Below are positions 46,881-55,526 of a stretch of DNA of 64,000 bases, piece after piece. Position 1 is the stretch's first letter. Every line of letters begins with the position of its first letter. This DNA is from Kaistella carnis (GTDB lineage: Bacteria > Bacteroidota > Bacteroidia > Flavobacteriales > Weeksellaceae): NCBI RefSeq assembly GCF_003860585.1, contig NZ_CP034159.1:930001-994000 (forward strand). The letters run 5' to 3'. The notes under the pieces are model-generated. The model made no database searches, was not told where the DNA came from, and saw only the letters and a list, made by a program, of their open reading frames with translations. Made by a program: the position numbers and the translations under genes.

Positions 46881-46911
46881 TTCGCCTCTGGCGAATTGGC
46901 AGCGTGCAATT
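46881..46911. repeat. hairpin element after ada
   Basis: TTCGCC-TCT-GGCGAA (46881-46895) directly followed by AATTG-N8-CAATT (46894-46911). The first has the same 6-bp stem/3-nt loop plan as those at 7324, 7374, 32579 and 33255. Repeated GGCGCAAAG motifs lie just upstream. Confidence 0.65.
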
Positions 46912-46959
46912 GACTTGTTGATTTCTTTATAATTTAGAAAAAATTGCTTTGCTTGGAAC

Positions 46960-48003
46960 TTAAAAAAGAATTGCTTTTTCTAATTCCAATAGTTTTTGTT
47001 TACGCCAGATTCCGCCACCATAACCGGTTAAAGTTCCATTGCTGCCAATTACCCTATGACAGGGAATTAAGATGGATATTTTATTCATTCCATTCGCATT
47101 GGCAACTGCACGAACTTTCTTTATATCTCCTAAAACTTCAGATTGTTTTTTATAATTCCAGGTTTCTCCATAAGGAATTTTGAGTAAAACCTTCCAGACC
47201 GATTTTTGGAATTCTGTTCCTACCGGTGAAAGTGGAACGGTAAATTCTGTTCTATTTCCATCGAAGTATTCTGAAAGTTCTTTTTCTAAAGTTTTAAAAT
47301 GTGGATTTTCACCTTAAACAATCGTTGCATTTAATGATTTTGCTAAATCTTTGAATTCAGTTTCCAGCATTTTTCGATCGGTGAATTCGAGCATGCAAAT
47401 TCCCTCTTCCACTGCTGCAGCGTACATTGTTCCAATCGGAGTTTCGATTCTTTTTAAATCAATGATTTTTTGGTCTTTCGAATTTTTCGGCGAAACTCCA
47501 AATACCGATTTGAAACTTTCACTAAAACCACTCAAACTTTCAAAACCACTGTCATAAGCAGTTTCCATTATATTTTCTCCTTGCTGTATTTTTTTAAACG
47601 CCCTATTTAAACGAAACATTCTTTGAAAAGCCTGAAATGTCATTCCATGATTTTTCTGAAACCATCTTCTTACTGTTTCAGGTTCTAAACTACGCTGAAT
47701 TAAATCTGAATCTTTCAATTTCAAAGATGGATATTCTCCCAGTTCTTCTAGAATTGTGTGAATATATTCTGGCGTTTCATCAGGATTTTCCAATGGTTTA
47801 CAAACTTTACAAGGGCGGTAACCTTTTAAGATCGCATCTTTTGTATTCTGAAAAAACTCTACATTTTCAGGTTTTGGTTTTCGAGCGGTACATGTTGGCC
47901 GGCAAAAGATTCCAGTCGTTTTTACGCCCATCCAGAAAACGCCTTCGAAGTCAGGGTTTTTATTGATTGACGCTTGATACATGATCTCCTGTGAAAGTTG
48001 CAT
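46960..48003 (-). pseudogene. ada: ada-type DNA repair gene with an in-frame TAA
   Basis: The frame encodes an Ada-like protein of about 347 codons. The zinc-Cys methyl-phosphotriester domain (TTGIFCRPTCTARKP...GYRPCKVCKPL) is followed by an AraC helix-turn-helix (ETAYDSGFESLSGFSESFKSVFG) and an O6-methylguanine methyltransferase domain with the acceptor Cys in LIPCHRVIGS. After residue 229 (LNATIV) a TAA at 47314-47316 interrupts it; the rest (GENPHFKTLEKEL... to KAILF) continues in the same frame to 46960. A truncated product would keep sensing and DNA binding but lose base repair. Confidence 0.9.
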
Positions 48004-48102
48004 ATCGTAAATTTAAATCAAAAATACCTGAACTCCAATTGCGCTGCAACCGAAAACTTAACAAGTATTTTTCGAAAAAAAGTGAACCGAAGTTCACTTG
48101 CG

Positions 48103-48702
48103 TTATTTTTTAGCGGCAGCTTCTTTTTCGATCTGCTTAATTTCGTTCAGTTTTTCAATGATTTTAAGTACTGTTTCCGGTTTTGCTTCTTTAATCAAGA
48201 CCTTGGCTTGAGTCATATCCCATTTCATGACGAGATTTGTCGAATGATCATCAAGGGGTTGAAAGGTGATCTCAAAGGATTCTTGTTTATCATTTAATTT
48301 CTGAACAGGTACCGTAACCTCTGCAATATTCAGTTTCTCATCATACGTATACGCTCCCCATTGGTTCGCATTTGAATTAAGAATAACCTTCCATTCTTTT
48401 TCTTGTGGAACAACAAACAGACTGTAATTTCCGGCCATCACCATTTTGCCGCCAAAATTTACATTTTGTCCAAAAGTAATTTTTGTAGCTTCATTTGCGC
48501 CCGCACGCCAAACTTTATTGTAAGGAACGAGTTCGCCAAAAATTTTTCGACCTTTTACCGCTGGCCTTCCGTAATCCACTGAAATCTTCGACATTGAAAA
48601 CTGCTGCTCGATCACCTGCTTTGGACTGGCAACGGGCGTAGACCATTGTGAGTAAGCTGATACAGAAACGGCGAGAAATGCACTTAAAATTATCTTTTTC
48701 AT
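48103..48702 (-). CDS. exported DUF2911 protein
   Basis: About 199 residues: a signal peptide (KKIILSAFLAVSVSAYSQ) and a DUF2911 domain with VDYGRPAVKGRKIFGELVPYNKVWRAGANEATKITF, followed by a beta-rich middle and a helical, Lys/Glu-rich tail. The family is common in Bacteroidetes periplasm and has no known activity. ATG chosen at 48702; one three codons earlier is also possible. Confidence 0.88.
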   Translation of the reverse strand: MKKIILSAFLAVSVSAYSQWSTPVASPKQVIEQQFSMSKISVDYGRPAVKGRKIFGELVPYNKVWRAGANEATKITFGQNVNFGGKMVMAGNYSLFVVPQEKEWKVILNSNANQWGAYTYDEKLNIAEVTVPVQKLNDKQESFEITFQPLDDHSTNLVMKWDMTQAKVLIKEAKPETVLKIIEKLNEIKQIEKEAAAKK

Positions 48703-48770
48703 ATTTATCATTATTTTCTTTAAAGTTAATGAAACTTCAGGAACTGAGTATAATTCAACAAAATAAAAAA

Positions 48771-48796
48771 GCTACCCAGACCGAAATCTGGGTAGC
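48771..48796 (-). terminator. terminator of the FAS1 gene
   Basis: Perfect stem GCTACCCAGA/TCTGGGTAGC, followed on the minus strand by a T-rich run. It begins 25 bp after the FAS1 stop. Confidence 0.88.
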
Positions 48797-48820
48797 AACA
48801 TTAAAAATAAAACTATGAAA

Positions 48821-49399
48821 CTATGGCATTAAAACCGTGTCGATCACATGAATTACGCCATTTGACTGATTAACATCTGCTGTTGTAATTTTCGCAGTAT
48901 TATTTTTAGAATCTGTTACGTAGAGGTCCATTCCTTTCATCCAGAAGGTTAGTTCCTCTCCTTGTACTGTTTTAGCCATGTATTTTCCATCATTTTTCTT
49001 GATCCACATTGATAAATCTTTCGCTGAAATTTTTCCAGGAACAACATGATAGGTAAGGATATTGGTCAACATTGCTTTATTCTCCGGCTTCACTAAGGTT
49101 TCCACGGTTCCTGCAGGTAATTTATTAAAAGCGGCATTGGTGGGCGCGAAAACTGTAAATGGTCCTTCACTTTGTAGCGTTTCAACCAATCCGGCAGCTT
49201 TTACTGCGGTAACTAAGGTGGTATGATCTTTTGAATTCATCGCATTTTCAACGATATTTTTAGAAGGATACATTGGCGCTCCGCCAACCATTACGGTTTT
49301 TTCCTGAGCCATATTATTCATGGGTGCACAAGATTGTGTTGCAAAACCGATCGTTAATGTCAGCGCTAAGGCTGCGGTGGTAATTTTTGAATAGTTCAT
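48821..49399 (-). CDS. FAS1 (fasciclin) domain lipoprotein
   Basis: 192 residues: signal peptide with lipobox-like TQSC near residue 24, a linker with TVMVGGAPMYPSKNIVENAMNSKDH, then one FAS1 domain (LVTAVKAAGLVETLQSEGPFTVFAPTNAAFNKLP ... NVLTYHVVPGKI ... GVIHVIDTVLMP). FAS1 domains mediate adhesion or surface binding. A very similar paralogue at 51350-51925 carries a nonsense codon, so this is the functional copy. Confidence 0.92.
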   Translation of the reverse strand: MNYSKITTAALALTLTIGFATQSCAPMNNMAQEKTVMVGGAPMYPSKNIVENAMNSKDHTTLVTAVKAAGLVETLQSEGPFTVFAPTNAAFNKLPAGTVETLVKPENKAMLTNILTYHVVPGKISAKDLSMWIKKNDGKYMAKTVQGEELTFWMKGMDLYVTDSKNNTAKITTADVNQSNGVIHVIDTVLMP

Positions 49400-49485
49400 C
49401 TTTTTAATTTGTTTAATGTTATATAATAAATTTGTGTTACTATCATTTACGAGATAAAAGTTCGGCTGGATTTTTTTTGTAAAGA

Positions 49486-50022
49486 TTATTTTGATATTTT
49501 TGCCATTGCTTCAAATTCCAGCGCGATAGAATTCATACAGAATCTTTTTTTTGTGGGTTTTGGACCATCATCGAAAACGTGGCCTAAATGTGCTTCACAT
49601 CTTCCACATAAAACTTCAGTTCTTTCCATATTATAAGAAGTGTCTTTTCTATAGATGACAGATTTTGGACGAATCGTTTCAAAAAAACTCGGCCACCCGC
49701 AGGTGCTGGAGAATTTAGCATCCGATTTGAAAAGGGCATTTCCACACGAGCCACAGTAGTACGTTCCAATGCCGTCGAAATCATTGTATTTTCCGGTGAA
49801 CGCCATTTCGGTATCTCCTTTTCTGGCTACTGAATATAAATTTGCATTTAAAACTTTCTTCCAAGTTGCATCCGGTAATTTTAGGGCATTGGTATTTGTT
49901 CGTGAATAATAGGGGTTCACAACGTTCTTCCCGTTGACGGTCTGGGTTCTTTGTGCTTCCATTTTACCGGAGGCACAAGTTCCTAAAGCCAGTACGACTG
50001 ATATTTTGATTAAATTTTTCAT
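49486..50022 (-). CDS. msrB: exported methionine sulfoxide reductase B
   Basis: 178 residues with a signal peptide or lipoprotein leader (ISVVLALGTCASGKMEAQ), then an MsrB domain reducing methionine-R-sulfoxide. Zinc cysteines are in YYCGSCGNALF and LCGRCEAHLGHVF, and the catalytic Cys is in KRFCMNSIAL. An exported MsrB would repair oxidised proteins outside the cytoplasm. It lies next to the FAS1 lipoprotein gene. Confidence 0.94.
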   Translation of the reverse strand: MKNLIKISVVLALGTCASGKMEAQRTQTVNGKNVVNPYYSRTNTNALKLPDATWKKVLNANLYSVARKGDTEMAFTGKYNDFDGIGTYYCGSCGNALFKSDAKFSSTCGWPSFFETIRPKSVIYRKDTSYNMERTEVLCGRCEAHLGHVFDDGPKPTKKRFCMNSIALEFEAMAKISK

Positions 50023-50115
50023 TTCTTTTAATTAATATGATAACATATACGGATTTATGAAAAATTTGGTTTGTATCTTAATAAAAAAAACTACTTTTGA
50101 AGGCGAATACAACAA

Positions 50116-50343
50116 TTGAAAACCGAACAAATTTCCCTGGACCAACTTTTATCTTTACTTATCAGTAGAGATGAGAAAGGTTTTAATTATTTGTATCAAA
50201 ATTATTCAGGCGCCCTTTATGGGGTGATTATCCGGATCGTTCGCTACGAAGTGGAAGCCGATGAAGTCATGCAGGATGTTTTCGTTAACTTACATATCAT
50301 CAGGCGTTATCAAAGCTTATGCCATGGGAACTATTTCTCATGA
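50116..50343 (+). pseudogene. truncated ECF sigma factor gene
   Basis: Begins with TTG and encodes the first ~57 residues of an ECF sigma-70 factor (ISLDQLLSLLISRDEKGFNYLYQNYSGALYG, then EADEVMQDVFV), i.e. the start of region 2. Homology stops at about 50286; the frame then runs through out-of-frame anti-sigma sequence to a stop at 50343. The -10 and -35 recognition regions are missing. An internal deletion joining this gene to the following anti-sigma gene explains the structure. Confidence 0.85.
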
Positions 50344-51055
50344 GGAAGCTGCGATCTTGGAATGTGTGATGAAAAATAACACCGAAGTAAAAAAGGCAGT
50401 TTTAGAAGTGCAGCAAATCATTGAACAGTTAGCCACAGAGCAGGCCGTGGAACCCCCTCAATTTTTGAAGGCGGAAATCATGAAAAAAATCGAATTCGGA
50501 AATCCGGAAACGACCACTGCTAAAATAATTCCTTTAAACAAAGAGCAGTCAGAAACCGGCAAACCATCATCGATGCCAAACTGGATCAAAGCAGCTTCGG
50601 TTGCGGTACTTTTCGGCTTGGGATATTTAGGTTATGAGTTAAATTCAAAAAACACTGAATTACAGCAAATTGCCACAAACAATACTGAACTTTCCACGAA
50701 ATTGACTGATCTTGAACAGATGAATGCCCTACTGAAAAATGCGAAAAGAATTCAGCTGAAAGGGGTAGAAAAACATCCTGATATGTTGGCTGAAGTGTAT
50801 TGGGACGATTCTAAAAAAGTATATTTAGACATTAAAAATCTACCGGCTGCTCCCACGGGAAAACAATACCAACTTTGGGCAATTGTGGAAGGGAAACCTG
50901 TAGATATGGGAATATACGACCAGCAAAAAGATGCAAACAAGATGCAGGCTATGAAGTCCGTTGACAATCCGCAAGCATTTGCGATCACACTGGAAAAAGA
51001 AGGCGGAAATCCTACCCCAACAATGGAGGAAATGTACGTGATGGGAACGATTTAA
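50261..51055 (+). CDS. anti-sigma factor (RskA-like), start lost by deletion
   Basis: 264-codon reading frame whose genuine homology begins near 50291 (YISSGVIKAYAMGTISHEEAAILECVM, a zinc-free anti-sigma N-terminal domain). A single transmembrane helix (WIKAASVAVLFGLGYLGYEL) and a periplasmic RskA-type domain ending in EEMYVMGTI follow. The natural start codon seems to have been removed together with the 3' part of the sigma gene. The nearest ATG is at 50261, inside sigma sequence in another frame, so translation is uncertain. With its sigma factor destroyed it has no evident partner. Confidence 0.75.
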   Translation: MKSCRMFSLTYISSGVIKAYAMGTISHEEAAILECVMKNNTEVKKAVLEVQQIIEQLATEQAVEPPQFLKAEIMKKIEFGNPETTTAKIIPLNKEQSETGKPSSMPNWIKAASVAVLFGLGYLGYELNSKNTELQQIATNNTELSTKLTDLEQMNALLKNAKRIQLKGVEKHPDMLAEVYWDDSKKVYLDIKNLPAAPTGKQYQLWAIVEGKPVDMGIYDQQKDANKMQAMKSVDNPQAFAITLEKEGGNPTPTMEEMYVMGTI

Positions 51056-51081
51056 AAGAAAATTGATCTAAAAAAAATAGT

Positions 51082-51106
51082 AAAGCGAAGAGTAATCTTT
51101 GCTTTT
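51082..51106 (+). terminator. terminator of the anti-sigma gene
   Basis: Stem AGCGAAGA/TCTTTGCT followed by TTTTTT, about 30 bp after the stop codon. Downstream to 51300 there is no gene. Confidence 0.75.
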
Positions 51107-51302
51107 TTTGCTTTGTCTTTAAATCCTAGTGGAATTTAACCTTACGCGATTCTTTGCGCAAATTTTTATTTGATTTTGAAAATATGTCTTCTTCATAATT
51201 CAATACTTTAAAATAAAGCAAATCCCACTTTATAGAAATACATCTTAATTTAGGTAAGAAAATTTTAAAAAGATAATATAACTTTAATTTCTAAAAATTA
51301 AA

Positions 51303-51326
51303 AGCCGCTTAAAAGTTTAAGCGGCT
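51303..51326 (-). terminator. terminator of the second FAS1 gene
   Basis: Perfect 11-bp stem AGCCGCTTAAA/TTTAAGCGGCT, placed 23 bp after the stop of the interrupted FAS1 gene. The T-tract is modest. Confidence 0.75.
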
Positions 51327-51349
51327 CTAAAATTTACTGATTCAGTTTA

Positions 51350-51925
51350 CTAGGGCATCAAGACCGTGTCAATGACGTGGATCATTCCGTTTGATTGATT
51401 AACATCTGCGATTGTTACTTTTGCAGAACCGCCTTTAGCATCTTGAATATAAACATCTTTGCCTTTCAACATAAATGTTAAGTCCTGACCTTCAACGGTT
51501 TTCGCCATAAACTTTCCGTTATTCTTCGCAATCATTTCAACCAGATCTTTGGAAGATATTTTTCCGGGTACGACATGGTACGTAAGAATTTTAGTAAGAG
51601 TTTCTATATTTTCCGGCATTAATAAAGTTTTTACTGTTCCTTTTGGCAATTTTGCAAACGCCTCATTGGTTGGAGCAAAGACGGTAAAAGGTCCTGCACT
51701 TTGCAATGTCTCCACCAAACCTGCTGCTTTTACTGCTGCAACTAAAGTGGTATGATCTTTAGAATTGACCGCATTTTCAACAATATTTTTAGATGGTTAC
51801 ATTGCTGCTCCTCCGACCATTACTGTTTTTTCTTTCTTGGTTTCCATTTGTGCATTGGCATTACTTGCGAAAGCCATTGTCATTGTTAGCGCTAATGCTG
51901 CTGTTGTTACGTTTGTAAAATTCAT
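51350..51925 (-). pseudogene. second FAS1 gene with an in-frame TAA
   Basis: From the ATG at 51925 it encodes a signal peptide (MNFTNVTTAALALTMTMAFASNANAQ) and METKKEKTVMVGGAAM, then TAA (51797-51799). The frame continues as PSKNIVENAVNSKDHTTLVAAVKAAGL and a full FAS1 domain to 51350. The intact paralogue reads MVGGAPM-Y-PSKNIVENA at this place, so a Tyr codon has become a stop by one base change. The IS1595-family element sits 16 bp upstream of the start codon, probably removing its promoter as well. Confidence 0.92.
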
Positions 51926-51941
51926 TTTGGTAATATTTATT

Positions 51942-52924
51942 ATGTATGTCCGTAACTTCCCATAATTCCGTATATTTGTTTGATAATTAAATAATTGAGA
52001 TGAATATTTTTAGTTTTGGCGTAGAGTTTAGCAGTGAAGAGGATTGTATATCTCATTTTAAAGCAGAACGTGACAAAATTGGCGTTTCCTGCAAGTGCGG
52101 AAAAACTGATTTTTTTTGGATTAAAAGCAGATTAAGTTACGAGTGTAAATCTTGTAGAAAGCGAACTACATTACGAAGTGGAACCATCATGGAAAATTCC
52201 AATTTGTCCTTTCTAGTTTGGTATAAAGCGATGTTTTTGATGAGTGCAACAAAAAAAGGATTTTCTGCTAAAGAAATGCAAAGGCAATTAGGTTTGAAGC
52301 GCTATGAGCCAGTTTGGGCTATGATGCACAAATTGAGAAAAGCGATGGGAAAACGAGATGAAAGATACACTTTAGAGGGCATGATTGAAATGGATGAAGG
52401 GTATTTTACAGTTGAATCTAGAGAACTGGAACAAGAGAAAGGGATTCGTGGAAGAGGTGCAGTTGGAAAGCAAAATGTTGCAGTGATGGCGGAATCTACG
52501 CCATTAGAAAATATAGAAACAGGAGAGACATCGAAATCTTGTAGATATTTTAAAGCAATAGTATTAGAAGATCATACAGCAGAGGGAATTAATGAGACTA
52601 TTAAAGAATCTTTGGCAGAATCCAGCATAGTTTTTACAGATCAAAGCACGTCATATGTTGATATATCACAACTTGTAGAAATTCATATTTCAGAAAAATC
52701 TTCGAAAGAAACTACAAAAGATACTTTGCGTTGGGTTCACATATTTATCAGTAATGCGAAAAGGAATTTATTAGGAAATTACCACAAAATAAAACGCAAA
52801 AACCTTCAACTTTATCTAAATGAGTTTGTTTATAAGTTAAATCGGAGATATTTTGAAGATAAACTGTTCGATAGACTTGTGATAGCAAGCATTACAGGAG
52901 TATGATGAAAAACGGATATACATT
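51942..52924 (+). mobile_element. IS1595-family insertion sequence
   Basis: About 983 bp. Imperfect inverted ends ATGTATGTCCGT (left) and AATGTATATCCGT (right, reverse complement) enclose one transposase. TATTTATT occurs directly outside both ends (51934-51941 and 52925-52932), consistent with an 8-bp target duplication. The ends are offset by one base and the sequence is AT-rich, so exact borders are approximate. Confidence 0.8.
52000..52905 (+). CDS. IS1595-family (ISXO2-like) transposase
   Basis: 301 residues. An N-terminal zinc ribbon (CKCGKTDFFWIKSRLSYECKSCRKRT) and helix region (SFLVWYKAMFLMSATKKGFSAKEMQRQLG) are followed by the ISXO2-like catalytic domain, with the first Asp in GMIEMDEGYFTVE, another in FTDQSTSY, and a NAKRNLLGNYHKI segment near the third acidic position. 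No stop or frameshift, so it may be active. It reads away from the interrupted FAS1 gene. Confidence 0.92.
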   Translation: MNIFSFGVEFSSEEDCISHFKAERDKIGVSCKCGKTDFFWIKSRLSYECKSCRKRTTLRSGTIMENSNLSFLVWYKAMFLMSATKKGFSAKEMQRQLGLKRYEPVWAMMHKLRKAMGKRDERYTLEGMIEMDEGYFTVESRELEQEKGIRGRGAVGKQNVAVMAESTPLENIETGETSKSCRYFKAIVLEDHTAEGINETIKESLAESSIVFTDQSTSYVDISQLVEIHISEKSSKETTKDTLRWVHIFISNAKRNLLGNYHKIKRKNLQLYLNEFVYKLNRRYFEDKLFDRLVIASITGV

Positions 52925-53249
52925 TATTTATTAATGATTATTTTTCTTCAAAAATAGAATTAACAGATTATTGAACTTGTTTTCTTCTGCATTAATAATC
53001 TCCTATAAATTTCCTGTATAACTACAAAGTGATAAAGAAAGAATTAAGAAAATACCAAATTTCAACATTTAGAACAATATCTTACTATATTTTAAAATTT
53101 AGCACAAAACATGCCACATATTTGTAATCAAATAAACTTTAACGGAAATTGGGAATACTGGTAAAAATTTAATATTGGATCAGCACTTTTCTATTTAATT
53201 AGAAATTTAATTAAATCAAACGCTCTTTAAAATCTTGTAGTCATTATAG
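52925..53249. other. intergenic region without a recognised gene
   Basis: 325 bp of AT-rich sequence between the IS1595 element and the ABC transporter. Only a very short reading (MPHICNQINFNGNWEYW) is present, and nothing in it supports a gene. No clear terminator for the ABC operon was found. Confidence 0.5.
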
Positions 53250-53891
53250 TCAGAGTCGCAGAAGAGCGGTACCAAGAATTGCGGCTTCCTGCTCAGAATG
53301 TGTGACCATAACAAATGTAGTTTGCAATTTTTGATGAATATCCTTCACTAAAATTTGAAGTTTATCGCGGGTTTCACTGTCCAATGCCGAGAAGGGTTCA
53401 TCCATCAAAACAATTTTTGGCTCGTGCGCAATGGCGCGAATGATACCAACTCTTTGCTTCTGTCCACCGCTTATTTCATCCGGAAATTTATGAAGCAGAT
53501 CATCTTTCAATCCAACCAACGGAAGAAGCTCAACAATTTTTTCTTTACAAAAGGCGTCCGATTTTTTTAACAATTTAAGACAGTAGATCATATTTTGATA
53601 GACCGTGAGATGCGGAAATAATGAATTTCCCTGAAGAACATAGCCCATTTGCAGTCGGTTCTTAATTAAATTTTCCTTTGATAATACCTCGCCATCGATT
53701 TTAACGAAACCTTTTTGGGGAAATAATAAACCATTGATTATTCGCAAGAGTGTTGATTTTCCACTGCCACTTTCACCTAAGATACAGGTGAAACTTCCGC
53801 GTTCGAAATTGGCTGAAAAATCCTCCAGAATATTTTTACCTTCGTATTTGAAATCGATATTTTCAACAGCAATAATTGTGTTTTCCTCCAT
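53250..53891 (-). CDS. osmoprotectant ABC transporter ATPase, OpuCA/ProV-like
   Basis: 213-residue ABC ATPase: Walker A GESGSGKST, Q-loop MGYVLQGNSLFPHLTV, signature SGGQKQR, Walker B IVLMDEPFSALD and switch His in VTHSEQEA. It lacks the C-terminal CBS domains found in many ProV/OpuCA proteins, so regulation by those is not possible here. It follows the fused permease-binding protein gene with one base between them and should energise it. Confidence 0.92.
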   Translation of the reverse strand: MEENTIIAVENIDFKYEGKNILEDFSANFERGSFTCILGESGSGKSTLLRIINGLLFPQKGFVKIDGEVLSKENLIKNRLQMGYVLQGNSLFPHLTVYQNMIYCLKLLKKSDAFCKEKIVELLPLVGLKDDLLHKFPDEISGGQKQRVGIIRAIAHEPKIVLMDEPFSALDSETRDKLQILVKDIHQKLQTTFVMVTHSEQEAAILGTALLRL

Positions 53892-53892
53892 C

Positions 53893-55434
53893 TTACTTCT
53901 TTAAAGTTTTAAGAAAATCATCAGCAACTTGTGCCGGACTTTTCTGTTCAATCTCGACCTTATAATTCAACTCCTGCATTTTTTCTGTAGAAATTTTTCC
54001 TTCCAGATTTTGCAAACTTTCTTTTATTTCGGGATATTTCTCCAGAATTTCCTGGCGGATGACAATTCCGGCTTCGTAATTTGGGAAATATTTTTTGTCA
54101 TCTTCTAAAACCTGCAGATTCAATTTTTTTATTTGTGCATCGGTTGTGAAAACATCAACTGCGTTTATTTTTCCCTGTTCAAATGCTTGATACCGCAGAT
54201 TAATATCCATTTCCTCTAACTTTTTAAAACTGAAAGGATATACTTTTTTCAATCCCGGAAAAGCATCACTTCTTTCAAAAAAGTCGAATTCTGCTCCAAA
54301 AGTAAATTCTGGACTTTGCTGAGCGAGGCCTGAAAAATCCAGAATATTTTTAGTTTTTGAATCTTCCTTAGAAATCGCCAAACCGTAGGTATTATTAAAA
54401 CCTAAAAGACCGAGCCATTTTAATTTGAACTGCTCTTCATATATTTTATTTAATTCCGTAAAGTTGATCTGATTATTTGGCGGAAGATCTTTACTTAAGA
54501 CGTTTAACCAAGCAGTTCCGGTGTATTCTACGTAAACATCTAAATCTCCGGATAACATCGCGGGCTGAATATTCGTGGTGCCGCCACCAATTCCAAATTT
54601 TCGAATCACTACAATATCAGAATTATTCTCAATTTCCTGTGCGATAATTTCTCCGAGAATAAACTGCTCACTGGTTGGTTTGGAGGCAACTACAATCGTT
54701 TTACCGTTTTTCGAAGACCCTGGATTCAAATAAATAAACGCTGCAATCGTGATTAACAAAACAAAAACTGTGGGGAAAATAATTCGATTTCTTTGTTTTT
54801 GGGTCGCGTTTTTAGAAATAACACGAAGCAAACTTTGATCTTTTTCAAAAGCACCAATCCATTGATCACCCAAAATTGCAAACAGAGAAATCCCGAGAGA
54901 TCCTGTTACAATTAATCCCGTATTCATGGTATTCAAACCTCTAAAAATTGCTTGACCTAATCCTCCAGCGCCAATCAATGCTGCCAAACCTGTTAAGGCA
55001 ACAATCATTACAACCGTAATTCTTAAACCCGATAAAATGGAAGGTAATGCGAGTGGAAAATAAATGTTTTTGAATACTTGAAAAGGCGTGGAACCTAAAC
55101 CTTCTGCAGCTTCAACCAACTGCAACGGAACTTCTTTTAAACCGCTGTAAGTGCTTCTGACAATTGGCAGTAATCCGTAAATAATTAAAACAATGAGTGC
55201 GTTTTTCAGACCAATTCCAACCAACGGAATCAATAAACCAAACATCGCAATTGACGGAATTGTGTACAAAAAATTGATTAAAGGCAATATAATTTTTCGA
55301 CTCTTTGAGGAATAAAAAACGAAAATTCCGAGAAGAATTCCCAGGAAAGTCACCGCCAAAAGAGAACCTAAAGAAAGCAAAAGGTGCTCCGCCAGAAGAT
55401 TGAGAAAATACGTGCGTCGGTCCCAAAGATTCAT
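53893..55434 (-). CDS. osmoprotectant permease fused to substrate-binding protein
   Basis: 513 residues: an N-terminal permease domain with about six helices and the inner-membrane ABC loop (EAAEGLGSTPFQVFKNIYFPLALPSILSGLRI), then a further helix near residue 220, then a periplasmic OpuAC/ProX-like binding domain (VVASKPTSEQFILGEIIAQEIE ... DVYVEYTGTAWLNVLSKDLPP). Such fusions transport glycine betaine, choline or similar quaternary amines. It is the first gene of the two-gene operon with the ATPase. Confidence 0.93.
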   Translation of the reverse strand: MNLWDRRTYFLNLLAEHLLLSLGSLLAVTFLGILLGIFVFYSSKSRKIILPLINFLYTIPSIAMFGLLIPLVGIGLKNALIVLIIYGLLPIVRSTYSGLKEVPLQLVEAAEGLGSTPFQVFKNIYFPLALPSILSGLRITVVMIVALTGLAALIGAGGLGQAIFRGLNTMNTGLIVTGSLGISLFAILGDQWIGAFEKDQSLLRVISKNATQKQRNRIIFPTVFVLLITIAAFIYLNPGSSKNGKTIVVASKPTSEQFILGEIIAQEIENNSDIVVIRKFGIGGGTTNIQPAMLSGDLDVYVEYTGTAWLNVLSKDLPPNNQINFTELNKIYEEQFKLKWLGLLGFNNTYGLAISKEDSKTKNILDFSGLAQQSPEFTFGAEFDFFERSDAFPGLKKVYPFSFKKLEEMDINLRYQAFEQGKINAVDVFTTDAQIKKLNLQVLEDDKKYFPNYEAGIVIRQEILEKYPEIKESLQNLEGKISTEKMQELNYKVEIEQKSPAQVADDFLKTLKK

Positions 55435-55526
55435 TTAGATAATTTGATACAAGATAAAAATTATATATTTGGCGGACAACAATAATTTAATGCCGTAAAA
55501 ATGTACAGGTAATTAAAATAATCACC

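Noticed and set aside
46944..47183. Plus-strand 79-codon ORF
   Set aside because: It lies wholly opposite the conserved methyltransferase domain of the interrupted ada gene.
9180..51799. Stop-codon reassignment or programmed read-through at the four interrupted genes
   Set aside because: Most genes in the window end at ordinary TAA/TAG/TGA, both TAG and TAA are affected, and the contexts share no motif; mutation is simpler.
53250..53891. ABC ATPase truncated at its C-terminus
   Set aside because: All ATPase motifs are present and the end (ALLRL) fits short members without CBS domains; no conserved sequence continues beyond the stop.
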